A stretch of 64,000 nt of DNA from Pseudolabrys taiwanensis (GCF_003367395.1 NZ_CP031417.1:5529642-5593641); one strand, 5' to 3'. Shown: positions 1 through 8,927, numbered from the stretch's first letter. Program-made: numbers and translations. The notes: generated from the letters alone by a model not told the origin.

Positions 1-83
1 AGCGCCGCGCTCACGGTCTCGAACACGGTGGCCGCGTCGGCCATCGGCACGCTGCCGACCAGATATACGTTGCGCGCGGTCAT
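1..83 (-). CDS. Partial hypothetical protein (N-terminus only)
   Basis: The reverse strand opens with ATG at 83 and reads MTARNVYLVGSVPMADAAT onward to the window edge without a stop. The opening resembles uncharacterised proteins that begin with a VYLVGSVP motif and are distantly related to cobalamin-independent methionine synthases; that link is from memory and rests on about 27 residues. It is divergent from the LysR gene at 207, so the two may share a promoter region and be regulator and target. Confidence 0.5.
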   Translation of the reverse strand, partial: MTARNVYLVGSVPMADAATVFETVSAA

Positions 84-206
84 TCTCGTCTCCTTCGTGT
101 CGTTTCCTCGCGGGCGGTTCAGACGCTGCCCTGCTGACGCGCAAATTGACGCCGGGACGGCGATCATGTCCAATATGAACAATGGCGCTTTCCATAATTT
201 GAGATT
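84..206. promoter_or_regulatory. Divergent promoter region before the LysR gene
   Basis: This 123-base spacer separates two divergent starts (83 minus, 207 plus). LysR regulators usually bind such spacers and control themselves and the divergent gene. The stretch near 177-206 is A/T-rich compared with the surroundings and could hold the operator, but no clear T-N11-A palindrome could be fixed by eye. Confidence 0.35.
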
Positions 207-1121
207 ATGACCCTCGATCCTAAGCGGCTTATGGAATTGCTGAGCATCGCCGAGACCGGTTCGTTCACGAAAGCGGCGGCGGCGCGCCGCGTGTCGCAGC
301 CGGCGCTGTCGAACAGCATGGCGCTGCTGGAGAAGGCGCTTGGCGTGCGCGTGCTGGAGCGCGGCCGCGGCGGCGCGGCGCTGACCGAATACGGCCGCTT
401 GCTCACGACCCATGCGCAGGCGCTCGCGGCTTTGCTCGCGCGGGCAAACGACGATGTGCGGCTACGGCGGCAGGGATTGGAAGGGCAGTTGACGATCGGT
501 GCGTCGCCGCTCGCGTGTGTCGATCTCGTGCCGAACGCGATCGCCACGGTCGAGCGCAAGAGCCCGAATGTGCGTGTTCAAGTCGAGGAACGTCCGGACG
601 ACCAGCTCATGCACGGCCTGCGCACGGGGGCCTTTGACGTCATCGTCAGCCCCGCCGGTGCCGAGACGGATGCGCCCGACGTCGTGTGCGAAACGCTGCT
701 CAGCGATGTCCCGGTCGTCATGGTGCGGCGCGGCCATCCGCTGGCGCGGCGGCGTCGGGTCACGCTCAAGGAACTCAGCGATGTGCGATGGGTGTTTCCG
801 AGCGCCCATACGGCGATGTGGCGCCACATCGAGGCGTTATTCACCGCCTGGGATATCGCTTGGCCGGCGAGCTATGTGACGACCAATTCGGTGCTTGCAC
901 TGCGATCGCTGGTGCTGCGCACCGACAGCGTCACAATCTCGTCGCCGCATTTGATGAAGCTGGAACTGGCGTCGGGACGGCTGATCGGCATTCCGCTGGC
1001 AAAGCCGCACTTCGTGCGTGAAATCGTGCTGCGCACGCGGCGGGCTCAGCCATTATCGCCGCTGGCGGCGCGCTTTGTTGCTGCACTGCGAACCGAGGCG
1101 GCGGCGCTTCGGAGGGCTTGA
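207..1121 (+). CDS. LysR-family transcriptional regulator
   Basis: The 304-residue product has the usual LysR length and layout. Residues 1-60 form the winged helix-turn-helix, with TGSFTKAAAARRVSQPALSN as the recognition segment, followed by a linker helix and a periplasmic-binding-like effector domain from about residue 90. It is a DNA-binding regulator responding to a small molecule. The ligand cannot be read from sequence, but the gene faces away from the partial gene at 83 and lies just upstream of a class II aldolase gene in the same direction, so these are the likely targets. Its stop is about 78 bases before the aldolase start. Confidence 0.93.
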   Translation: MTLDPKRLMELLSIAETGSFTKAAAARRVSQPALSNSMALLEKALGVRVLERGRGGAALTEYGRLLTTHAQALAALLARANDDVRLRRQGLEGQLTIGASPLACVDLVPNAIATVERKSPNVRVQVEERPDDQLMHGLRTGAFDVIVSPAGAETDAPDVVCETLLSDVPVVMVRRGHPLARRRRVTLKELSDVRWVFPSAHTAMWRHIEALFTAWDIAWPASYVTTNSVLALRSLVLRTDSVTISSPHLMKLELASGRLIGIPLAKPHFVREIVLRTRRAQPLSPLAARFVAALRTEAAALRRA

Positions 1122-1198
1122 ATGGGAGCACGGGCGGTTCTAATGGTCGCTTGGCTTCTACCGTATACTGTCATTTTTACCAGGAAGAGGAAAACATA

Positions 1199-2005
1199 GT
1201 GGCCCCGTCGCTCGCCGAAGCCCTCCGCGAACTCGCGCTTGCGAACCGCATTGTCGCCAACGAGGGCGTGCTCGACGCTTTCGGGCACGTCAGCATGCGG
1301 CATCCCGACAATCCGAACCGCTACTTCCTGTCGCGCTCGCGCGCGCCGCAATTGGTGCGGCCGGAAGATCTTATCGAGTACGATCTCGACTCGCAGCCGA
1401 TCAAGCCGCCGTCGGTTTCGCAGTATTCGGAGCGCGTCATCCACGGTGAAATCTACAAGGCGCGTCCCGACGTGATGTCGGTGTGCCATCACCATTCGCC
1501 CGCCTTCATGCCGCTGCTGGCGACGCGGACGGACTACATGCCCGTCTTCCATCTCGGCGCGGTCGGGGGCATCAAGCCGCCGTATTGGGACCAGCATGAC
1601 GAATTCGGCGACACCAACATGCTGGTGGTGAAGCCGGAGGAGGGCGCCTCGCTGGCGCGCGCGCTCGGTCAGCACTGGATGGTGCTGATGAACCGGCACG
1701 GCGTGACCGCTGTCGGCACCACCGTCGGCGACTGCGTCTTCCGCACCATCTACTCCGATCGCAACGCCGCCTATCAGGTCCAGTCGATGACCATCGGTGA
1801 CCGGATCGACACGCTTTCACCGGGTGAAACGGAAATCTCCAGCAAGATCGGGACCTCGACCACGGGTCTCGCTCGCGCCTGGGAATACTGGTCGATGCGC
1901 GTCGAAAACGCCGGTGGCGGATTGCCGCCTGCGAAGGCCGCTGCGCGCGCCAAGCCGGCGGCCAAGAAGGCGGCGCCGGTGAAGTCCAAGAAGAAGCGCC
2001 GCTAA
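1199..2005 (+). CDS. Class II aldolase/adducin family protein
   Basis: The product is a zinc-dependent aldolase, epimerase or decarboxylase of the araD/fucA fold, 268 residues from the chosen GTG start. That start is preceded by AGGAAGAGG with an 8-base spacing; an in-frame TTG at 1118 has no comparable site and would add 27 unlikely residues. Metal-binding histidines are seen in CHHHSPAF (about residues 96-103) and in the later NRHGVTAVG. The last 25 residues are Lys/Ala-rich and probably disordered. The substrate is unknown. Class II aldolases of this subgroup occur in hydroxy-acid and aromatic catabolism, which fits the neighbouring transport and dehydrogenase genes. Confidence 0.88.
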   Translation: MAPSLAEALRELALANRIVANEGVLDAFGHVSMRHPDNPNRYFLSRSRAPQLVRPEDLIEYDLDSQPIKPPSVSQYSERVIHGEIYKARPDVMSVCHHHSPAFMPLLATRTDYMPVFHLGAVGGIKPPYWDQHDEFGDTNMLVVKPEEGASLARALGQHWMVLMNRHGVTAVGTTVGDCVFRTIYSDRNAAYQVQSMTIGDRIDTLSPGETEISSKIGTSTTGLARAWEYWSMRVENAGGGLPPAKAAARAKPAAKKAAPVKSKKKRR

Positions 2006-2104
2006 TTTAAGCTTTCCCCACGGGCGGCGCGCGGTGTTCAATGCCGCCGCTCGTGGGGCGCTTTAATAGCTTCAATAAAAGAAAAGATACTACGGAGGAA
2101 CGCA

Positions 2105-3073
2105 ATGAAGACATTTACATCGTTGGCGGCAGCATTCGTTGTCGCGCTACCCGTCGCCTTCGCCCATCCGGCCGCGGCCGAGGACACGCTCAAGGTGGCG
2201 ATGGGCCAGATCAACAACTGGGAGAACCAGCCGCCGACGCTCGGCCAGGATGCCGGCATCTTCAAGAAGCACGGCCTCACGCTCGAGGTGGTCGGCACAG
2301 CCGGCGCTGGCGAGACGATCCAGGCAGTCATCTCGGGTTCGGCCGACATCGGCGGCGGCGCCGGCGCGGCCGGCGTCATGCGCGCCTTCTCGAAAGGCGC
2401 GCCGATCCGCATCCTCGCTCCGGCCTTCACCGGCACGAGCGACCTCTATTGGTACGTGAAGGCGGATTCCAAGCTGCAATCGCTGAAGGACACGACCTCG
2501 AGCAACACGATCGCCTATTCGACCAACGGCTCGTCGTCGCACAACATCGTCGTCGCCTTCGGCGAGGAACTCGGCTCCAAGGCCAAGCCTGTGGCGACAG
2601 GCAGCCCGCCGGGCACGCTGACGGCTGTCATGTCCGGTCAGGTCGATATCGGCTGGGCGTCGCCCCCGTTCGGTCTGCGCGAGCTGAAGGAAGGCAAGAT
2701 CCGCATCCTGGCGCGCGGCAATGAAGTGCCGTCGCTGCGCGGTCAGACGGTGCGGACGCTGATCGTCAACTTGAATGCCTGGAACACGAAGCGCGACGCC
2801 ATCCTGCGCTTCATGGAGGCCTACCGCGAGGCCGTTGATTGGATGTACGACGACCCGAAGGCGCTCGAGATGTACTCCAAAAAGGTCAATCAGCCGGTCG
2901 AGGTCCTCAAGGAGTCGATGGAGAAGTTCCAGCCGCGCCAAGCCATCCAGAGCGACAAATTCGCCGACCTCGACGGTGCGGTGCGCGATGCGGTGAAGCT
3001 CAAATACCTGGACCAGCCGCTCACCAAAGAGCAGCTCTCGGAGCTCATCGTCACGCCGCCGCGCAAGAAATAG
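2105..3073 (+). CDS. NitT/TauT-type ABC transporter substrate-binding protein
   Basis: The 322-residue protein starts with a signal peptide (hydrophobic core about residues 5-22, cleavage near AAA/ED at 25) and continues as a SsuA/ThiY/NMT1-like periplasmic binding domain, with AGIFKKHGL, VISGSADIG and the hinge motif GWASPPFGL. It should capture a small anionic or heterocyclic compound in the periplasm. No permease or ATPase gene lies next to it, so it is an orphan that must use a distant transporter. It is followed at 3191 by a close paralogue (about two thirds identical by eye), pointing to tandem duplication. Confidence 0.9.
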   Translation: MKTFTSLAAAFVVALPVAFAHPAAAEDTLKVAMGQINNWENQPPTLGQDAGIFKKHGLTLEVVGTAGAGETIQAVISGSADIGGGAGAAGVMRAFSKGAPIRILAPAFTGTSDLYWYVKADSKLQSLKDTTSSNTIAYSTNGSSSHNIVVAFGEELGSKAKPVATGSPPGTLTAVMSGQVDIGWASPPFGLRELKEGKIRILARGNEVPSLRGQTVRTLIVNLNAWNTKRDAILRFMEAYREAVDWMYDDPKALEMYSKKVNQPVEVLKESMEKFQPRQAIQSDKFADLDGAVRDAVKLKYLDQPLTKEQLSELIVTPPRKK

Positions 3074-3119
3074 ATCGTTCTTCGCGCGGAGAAGTAAGTT
3101 CTCTATTGCAATGCAGCGA

Positions 3120-3147
3120 CGGGCCGCCCTTGACGCGGGGCGGCCCG
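3120..3147 (+). other. GC-rich hairpin between paralogous binding-protein genes
   Basis: A perfect 10-bp stem (3120-3129 with 3138-3147) encloses an 8-base loop. No T-tract follows, so it is more likely an mRNA-stabilising or attenuating hairpin than a strong intrinsic terminator. It lies 46 bases past the upstream stop and 43 bases before the downstream start. Confidence 0.5.
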
Positions 3148-3190
3148 CTTGCGTATGCCGCTTGGGTCAAAGGGATAGGAGATTGACCCA

Positions 3191-4144
3191 ATGCGCCGGA
3201 TCCTCGCCGCCATGGCGACGCTGGCCGCGCTGAATGCTCCGGTCCTGGCCGACGACACGTTGAAGGTCGCGGTCGGGCAGCTCACCACCTGGGAAAACCA
3301 GATGACGCTGATCGGGCAGGATGCCGGCATCTTCAAGAAGCACGGAATCGTGCTCGAGAACTTCGGCACCAACGGCGCCGGAGAAACATTGCAGGCGGTG
3401 ATCTCGGGCTCCGCCGATATCGGCATCGGCATGGGCACCTCGGGCGCCATGCGCGCGTTCGTGCGCGGCGCGCCGGTGCGTATGCTGGCGCCGGCCTTCA
3501 CCGGCAGCAACGACCTCTATTGGTACGTCAAGGCGGATTCGCCGATCAAATCGCTGGCCGACACGACCGAAAGCCAGACGATCGCCTATTCCACCAATGG
3601 CTCGTCGACCCACAGCCTGGTCATCGGCTTCGGCAAGGAGCTTGGGCTGAAGGCTAAGCCGACGGCGACCGGTGGCCCGCCGGCGACGCTGACATTGGTG
3701 ATGTCGGGACAGATCGATATCGGCTGGGCCTCGCCGCCGTTCGGCCTGAAAGAGATCGACGAGGGCAAGATTCGCGTGCTGGCACGCGGCAGCGCCGTGC
3801 CGTCGACGCGCAATCAGACGGTGCGCGTGCAGATCGTCAACGCGAACCTGCTGAGGGAGAAGAAGGACGTCATCGAGCGCTTCATGAAGGCCTATCGCGA
3901 GGCGATCGAGTGGATGTATTCGGATCCGAAGGCGATCGAGATGTATGCGGCAAAGATGAAAGTGCCGGTCGCGCTCATCAAGAAGGCGCTGCCTGAGTCG
4001 CATCCGCGATCCGCGCTGCAGGCGGATGCGTTGTCCGACGCCGACGGCATCATGCGCGACGCCGTTACCAACAAGTTCCTCGATAAGCCGCTGACCAAAG
4101 AGCAGTTGGCCGAGTTCTATCCGTTCCCCGCTTTGGGGAAGTAG
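3191..4144 (+). CDS. NitT/TauT-type ABC transporter substrate-binding protein (paralogue)
   Basis: The 317-residue protein has a short signal peptide (cleavage near VLA/DD, about residue 20) and the same binding domain as the gene at 2105. It shares long near-identical stretches with it, such as AGIFKKHG, QAVISGSADIG, LAPAFTG and DLYWYVKAD. The differences cluster in the N-terminal lobe and the C-terminal third, which suggests altered ligand choice. It is also an orphan without permease or ATPase nearby. A strong terminator follows directly, so the two paralogues probably form one transcription unit, perhaps with the aldolase gene. Confidence 0.9.
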   Translation: MRRILAAMATLAALNAPVLADDTLKVAVGQLTTWENQMTLIGQDAGIFKKHGIVLENFGTNGAGETLQAVISGSADIGIGMGTSGAMRAFVRGAPVRMLAPAFTGSNDLYWYVKADSPIKSLADTTESQTIAYSTNGSSTHSLVIGFGKELGLKAKPTATGGPPATLTLVMSGQIDIGWASPPFGLKEIDEGKIRVLARGSAVPSTRNQTVRVQIVNANLLREKKDVIERFMKAYREAIEWMYSDPKAIEMYAAKMKVPVALIKKALPESHPRSALQADALSDADGIMRDAVTNKFLDKPLTKEQLAEFYPFPALGK

Positions 4145-4175
4145 CGCCGTCCAAAAGGCGCACGTTGAAACTTAA

Positions 4176-4207
4176 GGGCCGCTGCCACGCAGCGGCCCCT
4201 TTTTTTG
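4176..4207 (+). terminator. Rho-independent terminator after the binding-protein pair
   Basis: A 9-bp GC stem (GGGCCGCTG with CAGCGGCCC, 4176-4198) with a 5-base loop is followed by C and a run of T residues to 4206. It sits 31 bases after the stop codon at 4144. Confidence 0.9.
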
Positions 4208-4345
4208 CGCGTCGAGGATTTCTTTTTTCGTCCTTCGACTCGGCGACGGCAAATGCTATTATTTGCAAACAATAACGATCCCCAAGGATCGGGCTCAACT
4301 CTCGCCGCCTATGAGCGAGGGGAGCGCAAGGGAGGAGATGCCGCG

Positions 4346-5332
4346 ATGCAAAACCGCCGTCGGTTGCTCACACACATGCTGGCCGCCGCCGGGGCCGCGT
4401 CGTTCGGACGAACCGCCGCAAGGGCCGAGGATGCCAAGCGGCTCGTTCGCTTCATCGTCGGCTTCCCGGCCGGCGGCGGCACGGACGTTCTCGCGCGCCT
4501 GGTCGCTGAACGGGTCCGCGTGCCCTTCGCGTCCTCGGTGATCGTCGAGAACCGGCCGGGTGCGGCCGCGCGCGCCTCCGTCGACTACGTCAAGAACGCC
4601 GAGCCCGATGGCAGCACGCTGCTGTTCACGCCCGATTTTCCGATCACGCTTTATCCGCACAGCTTCCGCTCGCTGAGTTACGACCCGCTGCGCGACCTCG
4701 TTCCGGTCGCGCCGGCGGCGAAGTCGATGCTGTCATACAGCGTGGGGCCAGCCGTGCCCGCGAACGTCACTACGCTTGCCGCGTTCGTGAAGTGGTGCCG
4801 CGACAATCCGAAGAGCGCCAATTATGCAACGACGGCCGCCGGCGGCACGCCGCATTTTGTCGGTGTGATGTTCGCCAACGCGGCCGGCATTCCGATGACG
4901 CCGGTGCATTATCGCGGCGGCGCGCCGGCCTTGCAGGATCTCATCGGCGGCCATGTGCCGGCGAGCATCAACCCGATCAGCGAGAGCATGGCCCAGGCGC
5001 AATCCGGCGGACTGCGCATCCTGGCGGTCACGGGCGAGAAGCGCTCGCGGTTCCTGCCGGACGTGCCGACGATGAAGGAGCAGGGCTTCGACGTCGTCGT
5101 CGAGCCGTGGCTCGGCTTTTTTGCGCCGGCCCGGACGCCGGCCGAGACGGTGCGCACGCTCGGCGCCGCGATCAGCGACGTCGCCCGCTCGGCGGACTAT
5201 GCGGAGAGCCTGGCGAAGTTCGGCAACGAGCCGGCGGTCCAGACAAGCGAGGCCTTCACCGCGACCGTGCGTTCGGATCTCGAGCGCTGGGGCTCGGTCG
5301 TGAAAGCGTCGGGCTTCGTCGCGGTGGAATAA
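4346..5332 (+). CDS. Bug/TctC-family tripartite tricarboxylate transporter binding protein
   Basis: The product is 328 residues from ATG 4346, which follows GGAGGAG by 8 bases; longer in-frame starts run back over the promoter region. The N-terminus is a Tat-like signal (RRRLLTHML then an Ala-rich core, cleavage near ARA/ED at about 27). The mature part has the Bug-family signatures VGFPAGGGTDVLAR and VIVENRPGAA near the N-terminus and a FFAPARTP segment late. It binds an organic acid for a TctAB-type secondary transporter, but no tctA or tctB gene is present here, a common situation for this expanded family. Confidence 0.9.
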   Translation: MQNRRRLLTHMLAAAGAASFGRTAARAEDAKRLVRFIVGFPAGGGTDVLARLVAERVRVPFASSVIVENRPGAAARASVDYVKNAEPDGSTLLFTPDFPITLYPHSFRSLSYDPLRDLVPVAPAAKSMLSYSVGPAVPANVTTLAAFVKWCRDNPKSANYATTAAGGTPHFVGVMFANAAGIPMTPVHYRGGAPALQDLIGGHVPASINPISESMAQAQSGGLRILAVTGEKRSRFLPDVPTMKEQGFDVVVEPWLGFFAPARTPAETVRTLGAAISDVARSADYAESLAKFGNEPAVQTSEAFTATVRSDLERWGSVVKASGFVAVE

Positions 5333-5347
5333 GCGGCGCTTCGGCAA

Positions 5348-6250
5348 TCACAGCTGCGATTTGGCGACGGCGCTGATGGCTTCGAGCATGACGGCGCGGT
5401 CGTCGTGAAGCGTCGCGCGCACCTTTTCGTTCTTGCCGATCGCGCCCATCTCGCGCTGGCGTTTGACCGTCGCATCGACCATGAGCGGCTCGAGGCCGAG
5501 CTCGCGCAAGGTCACCGACGATTCCTCCATCTCGGCGGCACGGCGCTCGCCATGGCTCGCCATGCGCTCAATGTTGTAGGTCGCCATCTGCTTGAAATCG
5601 AGTGCGGGATAATTGTTCTTGAGCGAGGCGGTGACCTCTTCCAGGAGGCCGGCGCGCTGCGCGGCCAGGAAGCATTCGAGCGCGAGCGCCTCCATGCCCT
5701 TGATCATCACGCTACGGACCATCTTGATCGCGGCGGCCTGGCCGGTGGGGCCGGGTACGATCGACAGCTTCATCTCCATCTCGGTCAAGACCGGCGCCAC
5801 CTCTTCGGCCTGCGGGCCGGCGATCAGAAGCGGCGTCTTGTGCTTGAGCGGATGGATCGGCGCGACCACGGCGACGTCGATATAGCGCGCCTTGCCTTCC
5901 AGCAGGGCGGCGGTCGCCTGCTTGCGGCCCGGCGAGACCGAATTGATGTCGAGATACCAGGGGTTGCCCTTCAGATGTGGCGCGACCGACCGCGCCGCCT
6001 CGAGGCTGGAAGCCGCCGTCACCGCCGCGATGACCATGTCGGTCTCAGCCACGGCGTCGGCGGCCGATGCCGCGAGCCGCACGCCGAACTTGTCGCCGGC
6101 CGCCTTCAGCGCGGCGCCGGCCGCTTCCGGAAACAGGATGTCCCACGCCGCGATCTGCTCGATGCCGGCCTCGCGCAGGCCCGAAGCAATGGCCTGGCCG
6201 GCCTCGCCGAAACCGATGAACGAAACGCGCGGCGTATTGCGACGGGACAT
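5348..6250 (-). CDS. NAD(P)-binding dehydrogenase of the 6-phosphogluconate/hydroxyisobutyrate type (DUF1932)
   Basis: The 300-residue protein begins with a Rossmann motif (FIGFGEAGQAI, about residues 10-20) and has a C-terminal helical domain of the DUF1932 type with KMVRSVMIKGMEAL, where the first Lys fits the catalytic position of the beta-hydroxyacid dehydrogenase family. It probably oxidises a hydroxy acid using NAD or NADP. It is convergent with the Bug gene, with only 15 bases between the stops. The substrate is unknown; an oxalomesaconate- or hydroxyacid-type intermediate would suit the nearby catabolic genes, but this is inference. Confidence 0.85.
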   Translation of the reverse strand: MSRRNTPRVSFIGFGEAGQAIASGLREAGIEQIAAWDILFPEAAGAALKAAGDKFGVRLAASAADAVAETDMVIAAVTAASSLEAARSVAPHLKGNPWYLDINSVSPGRKQATAALLEGKARYIDVAVVAPIHPLKHKTPLLIAGPQAEEVAPVLTEMEMKLSIVPGPTGQAAAIKMVRSVMIKGMEALALECFLAAQRAGLLEEVTASLKNNYPALDFKQMATYNIERMASHGERRAAEMEESSVTLRELGLEPLMVDATVKRQREMGAIGKNEKVRATLHDDRAVMLEAISAVAKSQL

Positions 6251-6321
6251 GGGCTAACCTTCGATGTTCGACGTGTTCTTATGCGCGGCAGATTAGATGA
6301 TTTTGCGGCGCGGGTCAGGGC

Positions 6322-7161
6322 TCACAACATTTCGAGCGGTTGCGCCTTCCTGGGCGGCGGGAAGGCGCGGTCAAGCAAAGCGAAGTCGTCCTGCGTGAGG
6401 ATGACGTCGAGCGAGGCGAGATTCTCGTCGACATGCGCGACCGTTCCCGCCTTCGGGATGACGACCACATCGTCGTGGCGCATCAGCCACGCCAGCGCCA
6501 CCTGCGCCGGCGTTGCGCCATGGCGCTCCGCGACGTCGCGCAAGGCCGGACTGCCGAGCAATCGACCCTGCTCGATAGGCGAATAGGCCATCACCGGGAC
6601 CTTGTGCTTCCGGCACCACGGCATCAGGTCGAACTCGATGCCGCGCCGACTGAGATTGTACAGCACTTGGTTGGCGGCGACGCCATTGCCCTGCGGCGTC
6701 TTCCAGATCTCGCCCATGTCGGAGATGTCGAAATTGCTGACGCCCCAGTCGCAGATCTTGCCGGTCTCGACCAGATGCGCAAACGCTTCGATCGTTTCCT
6801 CGAGCGGCACCGAGCCGCGCCAGTGCAGGAGATAAAGATCGATACGGTCGGTCTTGAGCTTCTTGAGGCTGCGCTCGCAGGCGGTGATCGTGCCTTTGCG
6901 AGTGGCGTTCTCCGGCAGCACCTTGCTGACGATGAACAGGTCGTCGCGGCGGCCCCGAATGGCCTCGCCAACGATGCTCTCGGCGTCACCGTACATCTCG
7001 GCGGTGTCGATCAGCGTGATGCCGCTGTCGAGCCCGTGGCGCAGAGCGGCGAGCTCGTCCTTGCGCCGGCGCGCGTCTTCGCCCATGCGCCAGGTGCCGA
7101 GCCCGAAGGTCGGGATCTTGGCGCCGGAGGGAAGGGTGGTGTGGGGGATGGATGCGGGCAT
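6322..7161 (-). CDS. Aldo/keto reductase
   Basis: This 279-residue TIM-barrel NADPH-dependent oxidoreductase carries the catalytic tetrad positions: Asp and Tyr in LIDTAEMYGDAE, Lys in IVSKVLP, and His in LYLLHWRG. NADPH-binding segments near the C-terminus (VVIPKAGTVAHVDENLAS) are intact. It lies in the same direction as the dehydrogenase at 5348 and the VOC gene at 7220, with gaps of about 60-70 bases, so these may be co-transcribed. It reduces an aldehyde or ketone; the natural substrate is not evident. Confidence 0.92.
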   Translation of the reverse strand: MPASIPHTTLPSGAKIPTFGLGTWRMGEDARRRKDELAALRHGLDSGITLIDTAEMYGDAESIVGEAIRGRRDDLFIVSKVLPENATRKGTITACERSLKKLKTDRIDLYLLHWRGSVPLEETIEAFAHLVETGKICDWGVSNFDISDMGEIWKTPQGNGVAANQVLYNLSRRGIEFDLMPWCRKHKVPVMAYSPIEQGRLLGSPALRDVAERHGATPAQVALAWLMRHDDVVVIPKAGTVAHVDENLASLDVILTQDDFALLDRAFPPPRKAQPLEML

Positions 7162-7219
7162 GACCGGATTATACGCAAACCGGGGCTTGCGTATAACCCA
7201 TCTGCCGGCGCCATCACCC

Positions 7220-7822
7220 TCAGTGCTTGTGCACGCTGTAAAGGCGCGCCTTCGTGGTCTTCTCGTAATCGAGGCCCTTGGGATAGGTTAGCAGTTCCAT
7301 CGCCTGCCCCCACGGGGTCTGAAAGTAGATGATCGTCTCGCCGCCGTTCGGCTGGCCCGAGACGGGCGTGGGGGTGCCCAGAACCTTCACGCCCTGCACC
7401 GACTTCAGATACTCGACCGCCTTCGGCAAGTCCTCGACATAGAAGGCGATGTGCATGCCGCCGACGTCGCTGTTCTTCGGCGGCGTCTTGACCTGGTCCT
7501 TGGCGCTGTATTCGAACAGCTCGATATTCTGTGAGGGACCGCAGCGCATCATGGCAAGAGTCGTGACGGCGCGCGCGTCGACGTCGAGGCTGTCCTTCAT
7601 CCAGTCGCCCTTCGGATCGCTGAAGGGGCCGGCCGTGTAGACGTGCTCGCAACCCAGTACGTCTGTGAAGAAGGCGATGCCTTGCTTGAGATCGGGAACG
7701 GTGAGGCCGATATGGTCGACGCCGGCAGCAGTCGGAATGCCGCCGGAGAAGCTGGGTACGACACTGGCTGTCAGAAAGGCAATGGCCAAACCGGCTATCA
7801 GCCGGAAACGAAGGCGCTTCAT
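7220..7822 (-). CDS. Exported VOC (glyoxalase/bleomycin-resistance fold) protein
   Basis: From ATG 7822 the product is 200 residues, with an N-terminal signal peptide (RLRFRL then a hydrophobic stretch to about residue 27). One VOC domain then begins with GVDHIGLTVPDLKQGIAFF. The metal-ligand positions seem present as His in VDHIGL and GGMHIAFYVED and Glu near QAMELLTY. Export is unusual for this fold, most members of which are cytoplasmic. Its role is unknown; it could be a periplasmic lyase, isomerase or binding protein acting on the same compounds as the adjacent enzymes. Confidence 0.8.
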   Translation of the reverse strand: MKRLRFRLIAGLAIAFLTASVVPSFSGGIPTAAGVDHIGLTVPDLKQGIAFFTDVLGCEHVYTAGPFSDPKGDWMKDSLDVDARAVTTLAMMRCGPSQNIELFEYSAKDQVKTPPKNSDVGGMHIAFYVEDLPKAVEYLKSVQGVKVLGTPTPVSGQPNGGETIIYFQTPWGQAMELLTYPKGLDYEKTTKARLYSVHKH

Positions 7823-7938
7823 CGCAGGTCTCCGTTGAGCGAAAGCAACCTCGCCAATTAGGAGCCCGACTATTTTAAATGTAAAGCGTCTTTGACCGGC
7901 ACACGCCGCGCGCCGGTGCACGCGGCGTGTGCGCTCGG

Positions 7939-8898
7939 CTATTTATGCGGCACGACCGGCGTGCCGTGCGTGTGAAACGACTCGATGGTCTTGAGACCCC
8001 AGGCCTGGCCCTTCCTGCGCTCGTCCTCGGTCCAGGTGATCGGCTTCCAGTCGGGCGCCAGGATCAGCCGCGCGCCGGCGTTGGCCACCTCGACGCGGTT
8101 GCCGCCCGGCTCGTAGACATAGAGGAAGAACGTCTGCTGCACCGCGTGCTTGTGCGGCCCGGTCTCGATGAACACGCCGTTCTCCAGGAACACGTCGGCG
8201 GCGAGCAGGATCTCCTCGCGCGAATTCATCGCGTAGGTGACGTGATGGAAGCGGCCCTTGGTGCCGGTGTGATCGCGCGTATAGGCAAAGTCGTAGGTCT
8301 TGTTGGTGGCGGTGAGCCAGATGCCCGCTTCGGAGCCGTCGTTCATGACGATGCGCTCGGTCAGGCGGAAACCGAGATAGTCCTCGAAGAACTTGCGGCA
8401 GGCCGAGATGTCGGCGGCAAGGCCGTTGAAATGGTCGAGCCGGCGCACATTGCAGCCGCGCGCGGGAAAGCGCTGCGCCTGGTTCTTCAACGAGGGCTTG
8501 AGCTCCGGCGGCGCCTCGTACCATTCCGTTTCGTAATAGAGCTCGAACACATGGCCGTCAGGGTCCTTGCAGACGAAGGTCTTGCCGTGGCCGAGATCGC
8601 CGTCGGTCCAGCCGACATCGAAGCCGGACCCTTTGAGCGCTGCGGCGCGCCGCTCCAGCGCCTGCGGCGAGCGCGTGCGGAAGGCGACGTGCTTCATGCC
8701 GTTGGTGTCGGACGCGGTGAGCTTGAGCGAGTAGCGCTCGTAGTCGTCATAGGCGCGCAGATAGACGCTGTCGCCCTTTTCGCCGCTGATGGTCAGCCCC
8801 AGGACGTCGACGAAAAAGCGCACGCTCTTGTCGAACACCGGCGTCAGCAGTTCGAGATGGCCGAGGTGGGCGATATCCATGATGGGTTCGGCTTGCAT
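7939..8898 (-). CDS. Extradiol dioxygenase of the VOC type (catechol 2,3-dioxygenase-like)
   Basis: The 319-residue protein from ATG 8898 (AAGGAC just upstream) has two VOC domains in tandem, residues about 7-130 and 155-290, as in type I extradiol ring-cleavage enzymes. The Fe(II) ligands are in the second domain: His in RRLDHFNG, His in RFHHVTY and Glu in GGNRVEVANAG. It should cleave a catechol-like ring next to the diol. It lies 29 bases downstream of the methyltransferase gene and probably shares its mRNA. Together with the GalB/GalC-like genes at 14.9-16.4 kb it points to aromatic ring cleavage. Confidence 0.88.
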   Translation of the reverse strand: MQAEPIMDIAHLGHLELLTPVFDKSVRFFVDVLGLTISGEKGDSVYLRAYDDYERYSLKLTASDTNGMKHVAFRTRSPQALERRAAALKGSGFDVGWTDGDLGHGKTFVCKDPDGHVFELYYETEWYEAPPELKPSLKNQAQRFPARGCNVRRLDHFNGLAADISACRKFFEDYLGFRLTERIVMNDGSEAGIWLTATNKTYDFAYTRDHTGTKGRFHHVTYAMNSREEILLAADVFLENGVFIETGPHKHAVQQTFFLYVYEPGGNRVEVANAGARLILAPDWKPITWTEDERRKGQAWGLKTIESFHTHGTPVVPHK

Positions 8899-8927
8899 TG
8901 ATGTCCTTCTTGCTTCTTGTTGTGCGT

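Noticed and set aside
5405..6586. A 393-codon plus-strand frame opposite the dehydrogenase gene
   Set aside because: The minus-strand gene has a clear Rossmann motif and ribosome site; the plus product is a low-complexity shadow.
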